NCBI GenBank assembly: GCA_037903355.1
Contig: JBAJFE010000001.1
Location: forward strand, 992,001 to 1,056,000
Origin: Trichuris trichiura
Lineage: Eukaryota; Nematoda; Enoplea; Trichinellida; Trichuridae
Length of the DNA stretch: 64,000 nucleotides
Direction of reading: 5' to 3'
In this document: positions 44,671 to 54,890 of the stretch, in pieces
How the letters are laid out: the number at the start of each line of letters is the position of its first letter
How positions within the stretch are numbered: the stretch's first letter is position 1
The notes under the pieces: model-generated
Seen by the model: only the letters and a program-made list of their open reading frames with translations
Told to the model about the DNA's origin: nothing
The model's database searches: none
Program-made: the position numbers and the translations under genes

Positions 44671-45164
44671 CTTAGGACTGGCCGTTGTCAGGGGGTTATC
44701 CGCCCACCTACAGAAAGTGGGTAAATTAATTCATGATGCCCTAAACGTTTCTGCCGTAGGCGTTTTGCTCTGTGTGGATATGGTCTGTGTGATGTTCACT
44801 ATTTCTCCGTAAGTACGCCTATGTATCTTATATTTCGCCTGCTCTGTACCCATTCCGCACACCAGTACATCGTTTAACTTTTTAAAGCAAGGTGATGCCT
44901 AGGTGTTTAAAGAAAGAGCATCCTACTTTCATCCTCTCTTGTATCTAATGGCGGGACTCTAATGGCTGGCCCCATTGGATAAGCGCAGTCTCACTGATGT
45001 CCTTATTTCGTAGCTAGATCCTGTAGTACCAAGCTTCGAAGGATCACTACGTATGATAACCGTTCCGGAAGGAATTCAAGCGAGCAGGACGAAATACGCG
45101 GCTGGCGTATGAGCTATTTGGCTTTTCTCAGAGGGTATCCTATATAAGCCGGATTTTTCGAAAG
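44671..45164. other. No recognisable gene
   Basis: Nothing coding or repetitive was recognised in this stretch. Confidence 0.35.
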
Positions 45165-45314
45165 ACGGAGTGTCTTTTAACAGGCTTAGGTTGTTTCATA
45201 GCTGGCCTTCTGTCCACGGGTTAGGCTTGTTTGATGTATCTGTAAGTAAAAACTTCAGTGCCCTACCAACGAATGGATGAGCAAATTGTTAGAGAAAATA
45301 CAGAGCAATTTGAA

Positions 45315-45352
45315 TACCGTACGTTTCGGAACTGCTCTTGTTCCGTCGTCAG
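45315..45352 (-). ncRNA. Hammerhead-ribozyme-like motif downstream of Penelope endonuclease
   Basis: CTGACGA, extra C, GGAAC/GTTCC helix II with an AAGAGCA loop, GAAA, short AC..GT helix III, cleavage expected after GGTA. It lies about 115 bases past the stop codon of the endonuclease frame on the same strand. Confidence 0.6.
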
Positions 45353-45466
45353 CAGTGTCAGGGAGAAGATATTTATTCGGTACAGGGGTTAAATAGCACA
45401 TGGGAACAGTGGGTGTTTGATTACTTGGGTAGGGTGCAGCATTGGAATTTATTAATTAGCGCAGCT

Positions 45467-45960
45467 CATGCCTCACTAACCGCTACCCCATTGTCGCGAT
45501 TAATAGCGGAGTTGCTCTGGATGTAGTGAGCCTCCCTAATACGCCTTAGGCGTAACGTGCTCTCGTGGCAGATAATCTTCGGTTGCGAGACGAGTGTGCA
45601 CCGAGATGCGTGCTCCACGATCACCGAGGCACTTATCGCGTTTTCCATAACTTTTCGAGTGTCCGTTGTCGGTGGACGACCAGGGCTGGTGGCCTGTTCT
45701 CCCTTGAGTTTTCGTTTGGGGTTCTTGTACGTCAACACATTCTCCATGTGTTGGCCGAATCTTGGCCGTTTCTCCTATTTAGGAAGCGTTGCAACCACAC
45801 TTTATTTCGTAAATGACGCCAGGTCTGCTGTCAAAGGGAACCTTGATCTTGTCATTCCTCACCATTGAACGAAGATTAGTGAAACGTTTAAATCTAACAT
45901 TGAAATTTAAGGAGTCTTAACCTGCTGATCTTTTCACTTAAGCCACTGTATGGTTTGTTA
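45467..45960 (-). pseudogene. Penelope-like element GIY-YIG endonuclease region
   Basis: Minus-strand words: NLRSMVRNDKIKVPFDSRPG, VIYEIKCGCNAS, a broken copy of the YIGETG motif (Y of the motif is a stop), then a frame with YKNPKRKLKGEQATSPGRPP, ASVIVEHASRC, PKIICHESTLRLRRIREAHY and SNSAINRDNGVAVSEA. The RRIREAHYI and NRDNG blocks are characteristic of the C-terminal end of Penelope endonucleases. A frameshift and a stop make it inactive. The enzyme would nick target DNA for reverse-transcription priming. Confidence 0.8.
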
Positions 45961-46101
45961 GATTTTTTACGGCTTTTTCCGTTCTTGTCTGTGTTGGTAT
46001 CTGTAACTTAAACGAAACAATTGCTCTGCCAGCAGGTGGATGAGCGATTATTAGGACAAAAATAATACAGGACCAATACACTCAACTTTAATTTTCAAAG
46101 C

Positions 46102-46129
46102 TTTCGGAACGCTCTAGTTCCGTCGTCAG
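46102..46129 (-). ncRNA. Hammerhead-ribozyme-like core
   Basis: CTGACGA, extra C, GGAAC/GTTCC with loop TAGAGC, GAAAGC. Same subtype as 35280. Confidence 0.5.
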
Positions 46130-46272
46130 TGAGATGGAGGAGAAGGCGTTATTCGCCGAAACGGTGTTATATAGGCGTACGTAGCAATAAGGAGTGGGGC
46201 GAGGTCAGCGTGGCAGTAAGCAACACTTGGTTTTACTGATAAGTGGGTCTCAAGCCGTGCTAACCTCTAGTC

Positions 46273-47321
46273 CATAGGTTCTCCAAGTGGGCGATATCGC
46301 CCCCTGGGGGGCGATGAGGGAGCACGGGGGGGCGATGGGAAGCCCGTGCGAGGGCGTTGTGAATCACATAAGAGGAACCCTGGCAGAATTATCCCTAGCG
46401 CAGGAGGGCTCGTAAGACCTTCGTAAGAAGGGTCTTTCTTAACTCGCCCTCACTAGAAGTGGCGGCCGCAACTTCAAAGGAGGCCAAGTGGGGGTGGAGG
46501 GCGCAACGGAGCAATGGCATTTTTCTTAGCTCAACTCCGCCAGAAGTGGAGGCGGCAAATTCAAAAGCATTGTGGGACAAATGGCAGCAAGTTATGGGCT
46601 GCTGTAGAAAACTTCCTTATTGCGTTTCCATCATCTTATCTAGCGGAATGTGAGTTCAGCGCGGGTACGGAGCTGTTAAGCAGCAAGAGAAGTCGGCTGG
46701 ATATACTGAATCGAGGTGACCTTAGACTGATGGTGACAAAGATGCTGCCAAACATAGACAACTTGCTCCTCCTGCATCAAGCACACCCATGACATTGAGT
46801 AGTTTCCGTTCATGTGCAGTCGCAAACTTACGTTATAGTTTCTTTTGCATCTTTCCACTTAAGCGTTTCACTTCAATCTAGTTTGTTGTCACTACAATTC
46901 CGTTTGGTGTGGGTAAAAAACACTTAGACGTACATTGATTTTTTTCGGGGAAGGCTAATGAATGCTTCTTGCTTATATGACTTTGTGTTCTGAAGAACGT
47001 GAGAGGAGATATGAAAGGCAAGCAGAAATTTTCCCATCATAAAATGGTTGGTGAAAAAGCAGGAGTGATATAGTACGTCTACCACGTGACGAAGAGTAAA
47101 GTCTTTTCTGCAAACTTTTCTCTTGAGTAGTGGTATTGCAAAGATTTTCCCACCGGGGGCGACGGAAGGAAAAGTTTGAAAACCTAATGACCCCCCGGCT
47201 ATGCCACGTCCTACCTTCTGGCCAATCAGCGGACCCAAAATTGACCAATCAGAAGTGGGGGGCACTAGCGCTCGGGAACGTTCACAGGGGGGCGATGGAG
47301 CGAAAAGTTTGAGAACCTATG
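46273..47321 (+). mobile_element. hAT element of the CATAGGTTCTCAA family, deleted
   Basis: Ends are CATAGGTTCTCCAAG and GTTTGAGAACCTATG. The flanks CTCTAGTC and CTCTAATC differ at one position. It matches 42978-44012 almost throughout, so the two derivatives spread as a subfamily. It carries only the transposase C-terminus. Confidence 0.85.
46514..46792 (+). pseudogene. hAT transposase C-terminal fragment
   Basis: A 92-codon frame holds KLWAAVENFLIAFPSSYLAE, CEFSAGTELLSSKRSRLDIL, GDLRLMVTKMLPNIDNLLLL and HQAHP, the C-terminal region without the catalytic core. The first 25 codons are translated terminal sequence, not protein-like. Confidence 0.75.
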
Positions 47322-47386
47322 CTCTAATCCTATGTCATGGTTGTTCGTATGGCTATGGCGAATGTAAAGAGGTTAAGCCACCGTAC

Positions 47387-48095
47387 TAGGGAAGTATCAG
47401 AGCCGGGCGTTGTTGGTTATTGGGTGGGGACGGTGGTAAAGTTTTATTTAGTTGACGCCTTCTGACGGCGCCGCCGTGAATAAACTCTCCTGAAACACCT
47501 GAATATTCTCTTTCCTAAATAGATAATGCTAACCATTGAGAAAGAAAACAACTTTAGACTTGCTTTTCTAGATGTCTTAGTCATAAAACAAGGAAATAAA
47601 TTAAAAACAACAGTTTGTAGGAAACGCACCCACTCAGACCGGCACCAACATTTTTCTTCGCAACGCACCATTTCAGTTAAAAGAGGTATAGTTAAAGGGA
47701 TGGTTGATAGGGCCCTGACGGTATTTGACCCCAAATATTTAAATGCAAAATTAAAGCATATTTTAAACGCATTACGAGGTAATGGGTACTGCAGTAAAAT
47801 CATCATTCTCATTATTAAACGGCGTCAACTAAATAAAACTTTACCGTCGTCTCCACCCAATAACCAACAACGCCCGGTTCTGGTACTTCCCTACTACAGT
47901 GGCTTAAGTGAAAAGATCAGGAAGTTGGGACTCTCCTTAAATTTCAATGTCAGATTTAAAAGCTCCTCTAATCTTCGTCTGATTGTTAGAAATGATAAGA
48001 TCAAGGTTCCCTTTGACAGCAGAACTGGTGTCATTTACGAAATAAAGTGTTTGCAACGCCTTCTACATAGGAAAAACGGGCAACACTTTACTTCA
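47387..48095 (+). mobile_element. Penelope-like copy with inverted 5' part
   Basis: 47387-47463 is the reverse complement of 47820-47902, and 47464-47525 on the minus strand carries related Penelope coding text. The plus-strand coding part starts at 47526. Such 5' inversions are typical by-products of target-primed reverse transcription. The right side is cut by the Gypsy LTR at 48096. Confidence 0.65.
47526..48095 (+). pseudogene. Penelope-like RT C-terminus and start of GIY-YIG domain
   Basis: The frame reads MLTIEKENNFRLAFLDVLVI, THSDRHQHFSSQRTISVKRG, LNAKLKHILNALRGNGYCSK, PVLVLPYYSGLSEKIRKLGL, SSNLRLIVRNDKIKVPFDSR and GVIYEIKC. One extra T near 48052 shifts it, after which FYIGKTGNTLLH (the GIY-YIG motif) appears in the next frame. 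The N-terminal RT palm is missing. The FLDVLV, RK.THSDR.. and VPFDSR..GVIYEI blocks are characteristic of Penelope-like elements. Confidence 0.85.
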
Positions 48096-48239
48096 TGTAG
48101 TGTATTAGTGGGCCAAGTGACGTGTACGCACAGGTCACCTGAGGATCACGTTACAGTCAGTCTGAATTCATCTGGTTAGCTTCGGTCGGTTGGCTCGTTC
48201 TTTGTCAATAAACGTTGTCTTCGCGGTTTGGACACAACA
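48096..48239 (+). repeat. Gypsy element 1, 5' LTR and adjoining primer site
   Basis: TGTAGTGTATTAGTGGGCC through GACACAACA, about 144 bp. The start matches the 3' LTR at 53055. AATAAA at 48207 could be its polyadenylation signal. TGGCGACGATG at 48245, just past the end, is a typical Gypsy primer-binding site. It interrupts the Penelope endonuclease. Confidence 0.8.
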
Positions 48240-48252
48240 TATATTGGCGACG

Positions 48253-49486
48253 ATGTCGAGTGCTCACGCCCCAGCTGCAGCTGCACGCCCTGCTATAGCG
48301 GCACCCGCATTTTCGTTTGAACGCCCAAATGCGTGGTCCAGCTTCGAGGAGCGTATCGAGTTTTACTTTGAGGCTCAATGCATTACCGATGCCAGTCAAC
48401 GACGTGCTGTGTTGGTGAGCTCACTTTGTGATCGTACTTACGAACTCCTTAGAGCTTTGGCCGACCCAATGCGAGCACTTTAACTTACTCGCAGCTCGTC
48501 GATCTGTTGCACAATCATTTCGTCCCGAAGCCGAATGAAATTTTGCGTCGCTACCATTTTTGCTCCCGAGTGCAGAAAGAGAGATTGTCAGCGACTTTGT
48601 AGCTGATTTGCGCCGTTTGAGCGCAGACTGTAACTTCGTTGAACTGGGCAACATGCTTCGAGATCGATTGGTTTGTGGAATCCGCGACGAAACGCTCCAA
48701 CCAAGGTTGTTTGCAGAAAAGAGCCTAACTTCGCCACTGGGCTATAGTTAGCGCAAGCTTTCGAAAATACTTACAATGACGTGAGCGCCATCCGAAGCGC
48801 TGCTCAAGTGCATGTCGATATCGAAAGGCTACGCGTAAATAAGCAGCCTAGAAGCGTGCGGAAACAACCGGACAGTCATGACGTTCCAAGCAGATGTTCT
48901 CGATGTGGTGATAGCAGGCATCAAAAGAATGAATGCCCCTTTCGTAAAGCTCGCTGTCGTTTTTGCCATCGAACAGGACACAGACAACGTGTTTGTCGCG
49001 TTAAGCAGAACGCCCAACGTGTAAAGAAACATGACTCGCACGATCTGCAGGCTCACGTGGTTCATGAAGACACTGCTATCGTGGAACATCAAGGGCTAAG
49101 CCCTGAAGGCATCGCCTCCGTGTATAGCATTAGTTTGCAACAGCGGAGTTATCCTGCAAGTACGGTACTGGTGCGCGTCGATGACATTCCATTGCGCATG
49201 GAAATAGACTCCGGCTCAAGCCGTAGCGTTATCAGCGAAAGAGCTTATCGAGACGTTCTTTTGGGAAGGCCACAGTTGGAAAAGGTATCATTGACTATCC
49301 GGACCTGGTCCGAAGCGACGATCTCCTTGTTGGGGTCCGTGAAAGTATGTGTGTCGTTTAATGGACACAAGCAAGGTCTCCAATTATTATTTGCTCAGGG
49401 GACAGGACCTAGCTTGCTTGGACGCGATTGGTTCGCACCGTTAGGCATTTCAGTAGTCTGTAGGCTTCTAAGCCAATCGTCTGTAC
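48253..49486 (+). pseudogene. Gypsy element 1, Gag and protease
   Basis: From ATG 48253 a Gag-like start reads FERPNAWSSFEERIEFYFEA up to a stop at 48483, continuing in other frames (REIVSDFVADLRRLSADCNF). From 48781 an open frame has two CCHC knuckles (CSRCGDSRHQKNEC and CRFCHRTGHRQRVC) and an aspartic protease with EIDSGSSRSVI as active site and GPSLLGRDWF near the end. The order Gag-knuckles-protease is that of Ty3/Gypsy. The frame breaks at 49487 because an hAT element inserted there, and it resumes in register at 50714. Confidence 0.85.
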
Positions 49487-50705
49487 CAGTGTTTCTCACG
49501 GTGGGGCAGGTGCCCCACCAGGGGGGCCCAGAGCGCCAGGGGGCCCGCTGGGAGGGCCCATTTGAGCTATGTGGGGCACATGCCCCACCTAAGCCGTCGT
49601 GTTGCCGTGCATCCGAAGGTGAGGTCCGAGGATGAGGTATTGTGCGTACTGGTTAGGATAACGTTGCAGGCTATGCCTGATGCCGGCTACTCCCCAGTCC
49701 AGCACATGAACCAATCACCGCTCGCGAAAATGACCATTCAGAACACGCGACAGAAGGGCTGGCATGTTTGTCACTGTGACCTTCCCGGCGTAGGGTTGGG
49801 GAAGAAAAACTTCCTGCTGAGAAGCATTTAGCGCAGAGCACATGGTTCACATCAGAGAATGGTTGTCCGCGTTATCAGAATGCGCCATAGTTTCTGTGAT
49901 GTATTTGTACCTGCTTTACGATTCAACCAGCGATTAGCACGTGTTCGCAGCTGCAGCTTGGTAGCAATAACTCTGCCTTAGAATTTTGTCAACGATTACC
50001 ATCTCTCGCCCCGGCTCTGTGAAAAGTCGGCTCCCTTTTTCTTCCCTTTCTTTCCTCGCGTCTATTGTCCACGCAGCTACAATGCAAGCATCCGCGTTAG
50101 CGACGGGGAATCACGTGTGCTGCTCACATATTTTCTGGAAACACTTTGTCGGTACGGTTGCTTCTCTCCTATGCTCGTTGCAGTTTAGCAAGATATCACT
50201 GCAAGAAGAGCTGCTGGAGTTGCAGTTGAACGTGGAGTTGAAGGGCAGGTTGTCACAGGGTTGTCAGCAGTTCTGGCTGCAGAGAAATCCTAGAGTTGTA
50301 CCCTGGCGTATGGGTTGTGGTAAAAAATTTACTGGTTTGTCTTCCCTCATCGAGTCTAGTGGAGTGCGCATTTAGCATTGTTACGGACCTAGTGACAAAG
50401 AAACGCAGTCGGCTGCAAGTAGTCAGACGCAGCGATCTGCATCTGTGAGTTACTTTGATTGAGTCCAACATCCATAAGCTAGTTCGATTGCATCTGGGCG
50501 AGCCAAACAGCTCTTGTTGACTTCTCGAAAAACAATTTGCAGAAATAAATCTGTACAGCCGTAGTTGACCTTTTACCGTTGCAACCATTTCAGCCAATCA
50601 GTGCGTTGAAATTGGCTAATCAATGCGCTCGAAGTTGGCCAATCAGAATAGGGGGCCCGGACGCTCAGAAGCGTTCTCAGGGGGGCCCAAGCTTGAGAAA
50701 CACTG
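49487..50705 (+). mobile_element. hAT deletion derivative inside Gypsy 1, perfect 8-bp duplication
   Basis: Ends are CAGTGTTTCTCACGG and CTTGAGAAACACTG. GTCTGTAC flanks both sides (49479-49486 and 50706-50713). Removing the element and one octamer restores the Gypsy reading frame across the site. It is a relative of 5196-6697. It retains a scrambled transposase C-terminus at 50180-50520 (LQEELLELQLNVELKG, FWLQRN). Confidence 0.93.
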
Positions 50706-50713
50706 GTCTGTAC

Positions 50714-53043
50714 GATTTGCCGACATGGTTAAAGCAGAAGTATCAGGCGTTTTCGAAGAGTGTCTCGGAACATTCAGAGGTCCGCCAGTACCCCTTACAA
50801 TGCTACCGGACGCGGTACCTAAATTTTTGCGCCAGCGTCCCGTTGCATTCGCATTGCAAAAGAAGGTGGCAGAGGAAATTGATCAACTAGTGCAAAAGCG
50901 AATATGGGAGCCAGTTGCCGATTCGAAATGGGCAGCGCCAATTGTACCAGTCTTAAATAGAAATGGAACCGTTCGCTTATGCGCCGACTACCGCGCGACC
51001 GTAAATCCAGCCGTCGCTTCAGATGTGTTCCCGTTGTTGACTTTGGATGAAGCGTTAGCAACCCTGGCGGGAGGAAAGTGCTTCACGAAGCTCGATTTGA
51101 AGGACGCATACGCGCAAGTTCCGGTCGATGAAGCAGCGTCTGAGGTCCTCACGGTTAATACCCAGCGCGGGCTGTTCCAAGTGAAGCGATTCCCGTTTGG
51201 TCTTAAGGCAGCGCCTGGGATATTCCATCGTTCAATGATTTCTCTGATGAAAGGACTGGATGGCGTAATTGTTTTGTTAGATGATAAACTGATTATGAGT
51301 TCAACATTCTATGACGGGAAACGACCGGTGGTCGTAACGTGTGATGCATCCTCTGTTGGGGTTGGTGCAGTAATGTCCCATGTCAATGATGACGGAGTGG
51401 AGCAGCCTATCTACTTCGCTTCGCGAACGCTGCATCATTCTGAGCGAAACTATGCACAGGTTGACAGAGAGGCACTGGCAATTATTTTTGCCTTACAGAA
51501 GTTTTGTCGGTACCTGCTGGGACGTAAGTTCACTATATGTACGGATCACCGATCCCTGCTAGGCTTGTTAAATCATGGCAGAGCAATTTGAGATTGTGTC
51601 TCCACGAATGCTCAGATGGAGTTTGCTGCTGAGCAACTTCGGTTATGAGCTACGCTACCGGCCAGGTAAGCTGATGGGAGGCGCAGACGACCTGAGTCGT
51701 CTGCCAATGCCGTACAAGGGAACAGAAATTGAACCGCAACCCCCAGAGGTGTTCTTGCTGGAAGTCGAACCAGAAGGACCATGCACTGCAGTCGAAATTG
51801 CTCGAGCTACGAGTAATGATCGGACGTCGCGGGTACGTTCATGGATCATTCCAGGTTAGCCTAAAAACAGCGTACCAGACGAGTTAACGCTGTTTGCATT
51901 CAAATGGCAATCTCTATCGGTCCAAAGAAATTGTGTGTTGTTCGGCAGTCGCGTCATAATTCCGACGTCATTGAGAAGCGGAATTTTGAAGATGTTGCAT
52001 CTGAACCACCAGGGAATGGTGGCAACAAAGGCTATCGCCCATGCGTACGTATGGTGGCCAGGCATCAATGCGGATATCGAAAGAGTTGTTGCGAACTGTT
52101 CGGCATGCGAAGCAACACGACATGATCCGCGTAAAGCTGTACCATCCTTTTGGCCTGCTGTAGATAGCTCCCCGTGGAGCCGTTTGCACACAGATTTTGC
52201 CGGTCCATTCTTGGGCAAATATTCTTTATAGCAGCGGATGCCACCAGTAAATGGCCTGAGGCGAAAATAGTCTCGGGTGTCTCGTCGTCTGTGGCAATTC
52301 GCTCCATTAGAGAAATTTTCTCGTCGCATGGGCTTCCAAGAATGCTGGTTTCCGACAACGGACCCGCGTTTAGGTCAGCGGAGTTCAAAGCTTTCGTTCA
52401 GCGTGCTGGATTGTGCTATTTGTTCACGGCACCCTTTCATCCCAGCTCGAATGGGCAAGCCAAACGTGCTATGTAAACTATTAAAACGTTTTTACTGAAG
52501 CTAGCATCAAGAAGCAGGGACATCGAGAGAAATTTGGTCGATGCTCTCTTCGCAATGAGGACGACGCCCTCTTGCGTTACTGGACAGACTCCAGCGCAGT
52601 TACTAATGAATCAAAAGCTCGTCACGGCGTTTGAGCGCGCCCTCCCAAGCTTTGGTCAATCGGAAACACCGATCCGTGGCACCCGCAGCGGTAAGCTGCG
52701 TTTCTTTAGTATCGGTGACGCCGTAATGGCTAAAAATTTCGCAACCACAAGACCAAGGTGGGTCCAAGGCACGGTAGTGGGCACGCGAGAACGATATGTA
52801 TATAAAGTGCAGTTGGCAACCAACGGCATTGTTTCCAGGCACATTGATCAATTGCATAAAGCGCCGGAAAAACAGATATCGTCGGATGATTTTTCTGCGG
52901 TTCCCTTTGACGTGGGCAGACCAGCGGCGCGCAGCTCATTGAGCGTGCAGCCCCACGAGCCATCCCTGATTTTGCCGAGAAGAAATTCTCGTGACAGAAG
53001 ACGTCCACGCCACCTACAAGATTACGTACTTCTGCCAGCGTAG
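50714..53043 (+). pseudogene. Gypsy element 1, reverse transcriptase, RNase H and integrase
   Basis: RT: PVAFALQKKVAEEIDQLVQK, PIVPVLNRNGTVRLCADYRA, FTKLDLKDAYAQVPV, FPFGLKAAPGIFHR and VLLDDKL (the catalytic YxDD box reads LLDD). At about 51300 it jumps straight into RNase H (VVVTCDASSVGVGAV), so the RT connection region is deleted. After a shift near 51590: RYRPGKLMGGADDLSRL. Integrase: YVWWPGINADIERVVANCSAC (zinc site), HTDFAGPF, LVSDNGPAFRSAEF and HPSSNGQAKRAM, where the catalytic Glu (usually GQAER) is Lys. The last frame (52534-53043) ends the polyprotein. The element is defective in several ways. Confidence 0.88.
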
Positions 53044-53138
53044 GGGAAAGGCAGTGTAGTGTATTAGTGGGCCAAGTGACCAGTACGCACAGGTCACCTG
53101 AGGATCACGTTACAGTCAGTCTGGGTTCATGTGGTTAG
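53042..53138 (+). repeat. Gypsy element 1, polypurine tract and truncated 3' LTR
   Basis: AGGGGAAAGGCAG (53042-53054) is the polypurine tract. The LTR starts at 53055 and matches the 5' LTR until 53138 (TCTGGGTTCATGTGGTTAG), where the LTR of a second Gypsy element begins. Confidence 0.8.
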
Positions 53139-53497
53139 TGTAGTTTATATGCAACGTATGGACTTGCACGCGTAAGGCTGCTAGTACGCGAAGGCTTTGC
53201 TTTGTCTCTATTGAGGAACACTAACGAACTGAGTATAAACAACGATCTCGTCGAACACAACTTTTCTGGTCCTACCAAACCGGATCCGTGGTCCGTCCTT
53301 CTCCTTTTATAGTCCCGTTCGCGAGGTCTGGCCAGGTCGCACTGCCATTGGTTGACCATGCCTGTTTTCGACATGGGTTTCGTGTCATGGGGCACAGGGA
53401 ACGTCGTCCAGCGCTGTTTACGACAAGAGCGCCCGTATCGTTGCCCTCTTAGGTCAAACCACCGTTATCGGAGCTAAGCCCCGGGTTATCTGCCACA
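53139..53497 (-). repeat. Gypsy element 2, LTR (3' in its orientation)
   Basis: Read on the minus strand it runs TGTGGCAGATAACCC to CATATAAACTACA, about 359 bp, the same LTR as the solo copy at 35624-35991. A polypurine tract (AATCAGGGGGGAG) lies directly before it on the minus strand, at 53498-53512. Confidence 0.85.
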
Positions 53498-53512
53498 CTC
53501 CCCCCTGATTTT

Positions 53513-54890
53513 CTAATCACTGTTAATGCGGCAGCGGCGTCGGCGAATTCGCGTGCTGCGTCCCACTGGTGATTGGTCAGGTGGTTCTGGCATCATTGGT
53601 ACGAGTACCTGTTCGGCCACGGCGGTCGTCTTTGTGGAGCCCTCCTGTTCTTCTTCGGGAGCTTCAGAGAGTGCTTCTAAATCAGGTAGTGTCATGCCGG
53701 CATCTGTCTCTGCCAAGGGCATGTTTTGGCCTTCTCTGTCTGGCGCCAGTGTGGGCTCCAGATCTCTTGCGTCTGCGCTGCACGGGACGCCCTCGCCTAC
53801 CGTGGAGCTCTCTTTAGAGACACAGTCTTGAAGCAAACAATGCCGAGGCCAGAGCCTCCTTGTCGAACGGCGCCGGACTGCTTGGGCTTGTGTTGCTCTG
53901 CGCTCAGAGGCGGGCTGATGTAGGGGTCGCCGTTCTATAGTGGTGCCAATCATAATGCCCGCTGGCTCCCTGCTCCAATCTGCAATTGGACCACTGACAT
54001 CGCCGTCGTCATCGGCGTTAGGCGTCGCACTCGCAGGAGGGATCGACACGAATCCACGGCGACGGATGTCGCGAACGTGGCGAGGCACCCCATTGACTTC
54101 CGCTGCCTGATCCGAGACAAGCCTGGTGACTAAGCCCTCGTCATAACGGGCGTCGCATCTCCCGCCGCGCGACTTTACCCACACGGTGTCCCCGACCGTA
54201 TAAGGACAGTGCGAATCCTGGGCATCGCTGCTAACCGATGCTTCGTTTCGGTCCTTCATCGTGTATCGGTAGACTGCATTGGCGGGGGCGGTGGCCGAAG
54301 AGCGATCATCCAGTGGCATGAGATTGTACCGATAGACTGCCTCCTGCGCTGAGCATCCTGCTCTTGCTGCGATCACCTTGACCGTCCTGTGGCACCGCTC
54401 TATTATGCCGTTCCCATTTGGGGCATAAGCGCATCGGAAACGGAGGCGTGTCCCCCATAGTTCAGCCAGCTGAGCGACCTCGCGACTCCGGAATGCGGTG
54501 TCATTGTCCGCTAGTAATTCGTCAGGCGCGCCGCGCTCACAAAAAATTGATTCCAACTGTTGCGCGACCTCAGCGCTGGAGCGTTGGTACAGACGGCGCC
54601 AAATTGCAAACCGTGAGGGCCCACAGTCAATCAGAGTTAGGTATAGCTCACTCCCGCAGTGAGCGACATCAATTCCAACTCTTTGCCACAGCCTGGGAAC
54701 CTCTAGCACTCCATGCCTCCATTTGGCAAGAGCCGGGTCTATAGAGCGGCAAATGTCGCACTTGCCCACCACGCTGCTGACATCACGTTTGGATATCCTT
54801 GGGTCACGACGGCGGGCAAAGTACAGCGTGCGCCGTACGCCCGGATGGCCTGAAACGCGATGCACTTCTGCAATCAGGCGTTTAGACCAT
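53513..54890 (-). CDS. Gypsy element 2, integrase, long open frame
   Basis: The minus-strand frame has at least 450 codons without a break. It starts in the zinc-binding part (HRVSGHPGVRRTLYF and VGKCDICRS, HHCC type). The core has the first Asp in GIDVAHCGSELYLTLID, the second in ELLADNDTAFRSREV, and the Glu in NGNGIIERCHRTVKV. A chromodomain-free basic tail follows (YTVGDTVWVKSRGGRC, RHVRDIRRRGF) with a long acidic, low-complexity C-terminus. The upstream RT part is missing, because an hAT element begins at 54898 and no Gypsy sequence was recognised beyond it. It is thus a partial polyprotein, although the integrase triad is intact. Confidence 0.85.

Larger units (their letters stand above)
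45165..46140 (-). mobile_element. 5'-truncated Penelope-like element with tail repeats at both ends
   Basis: On the minus strand the order is: tail repeat with a hammerhead-like core (46130-45990), RT C-terminal remnant and GIY-YIG endonuclease (45960-45467), then a second tail repeat with a core (45352-45165). Penelope-like elements often carry such pseudo-LTRs on both sides. The two tails are similar in layout but not identical in sequence, so two elements joined end to end remain possible. Confidence 0.65.
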
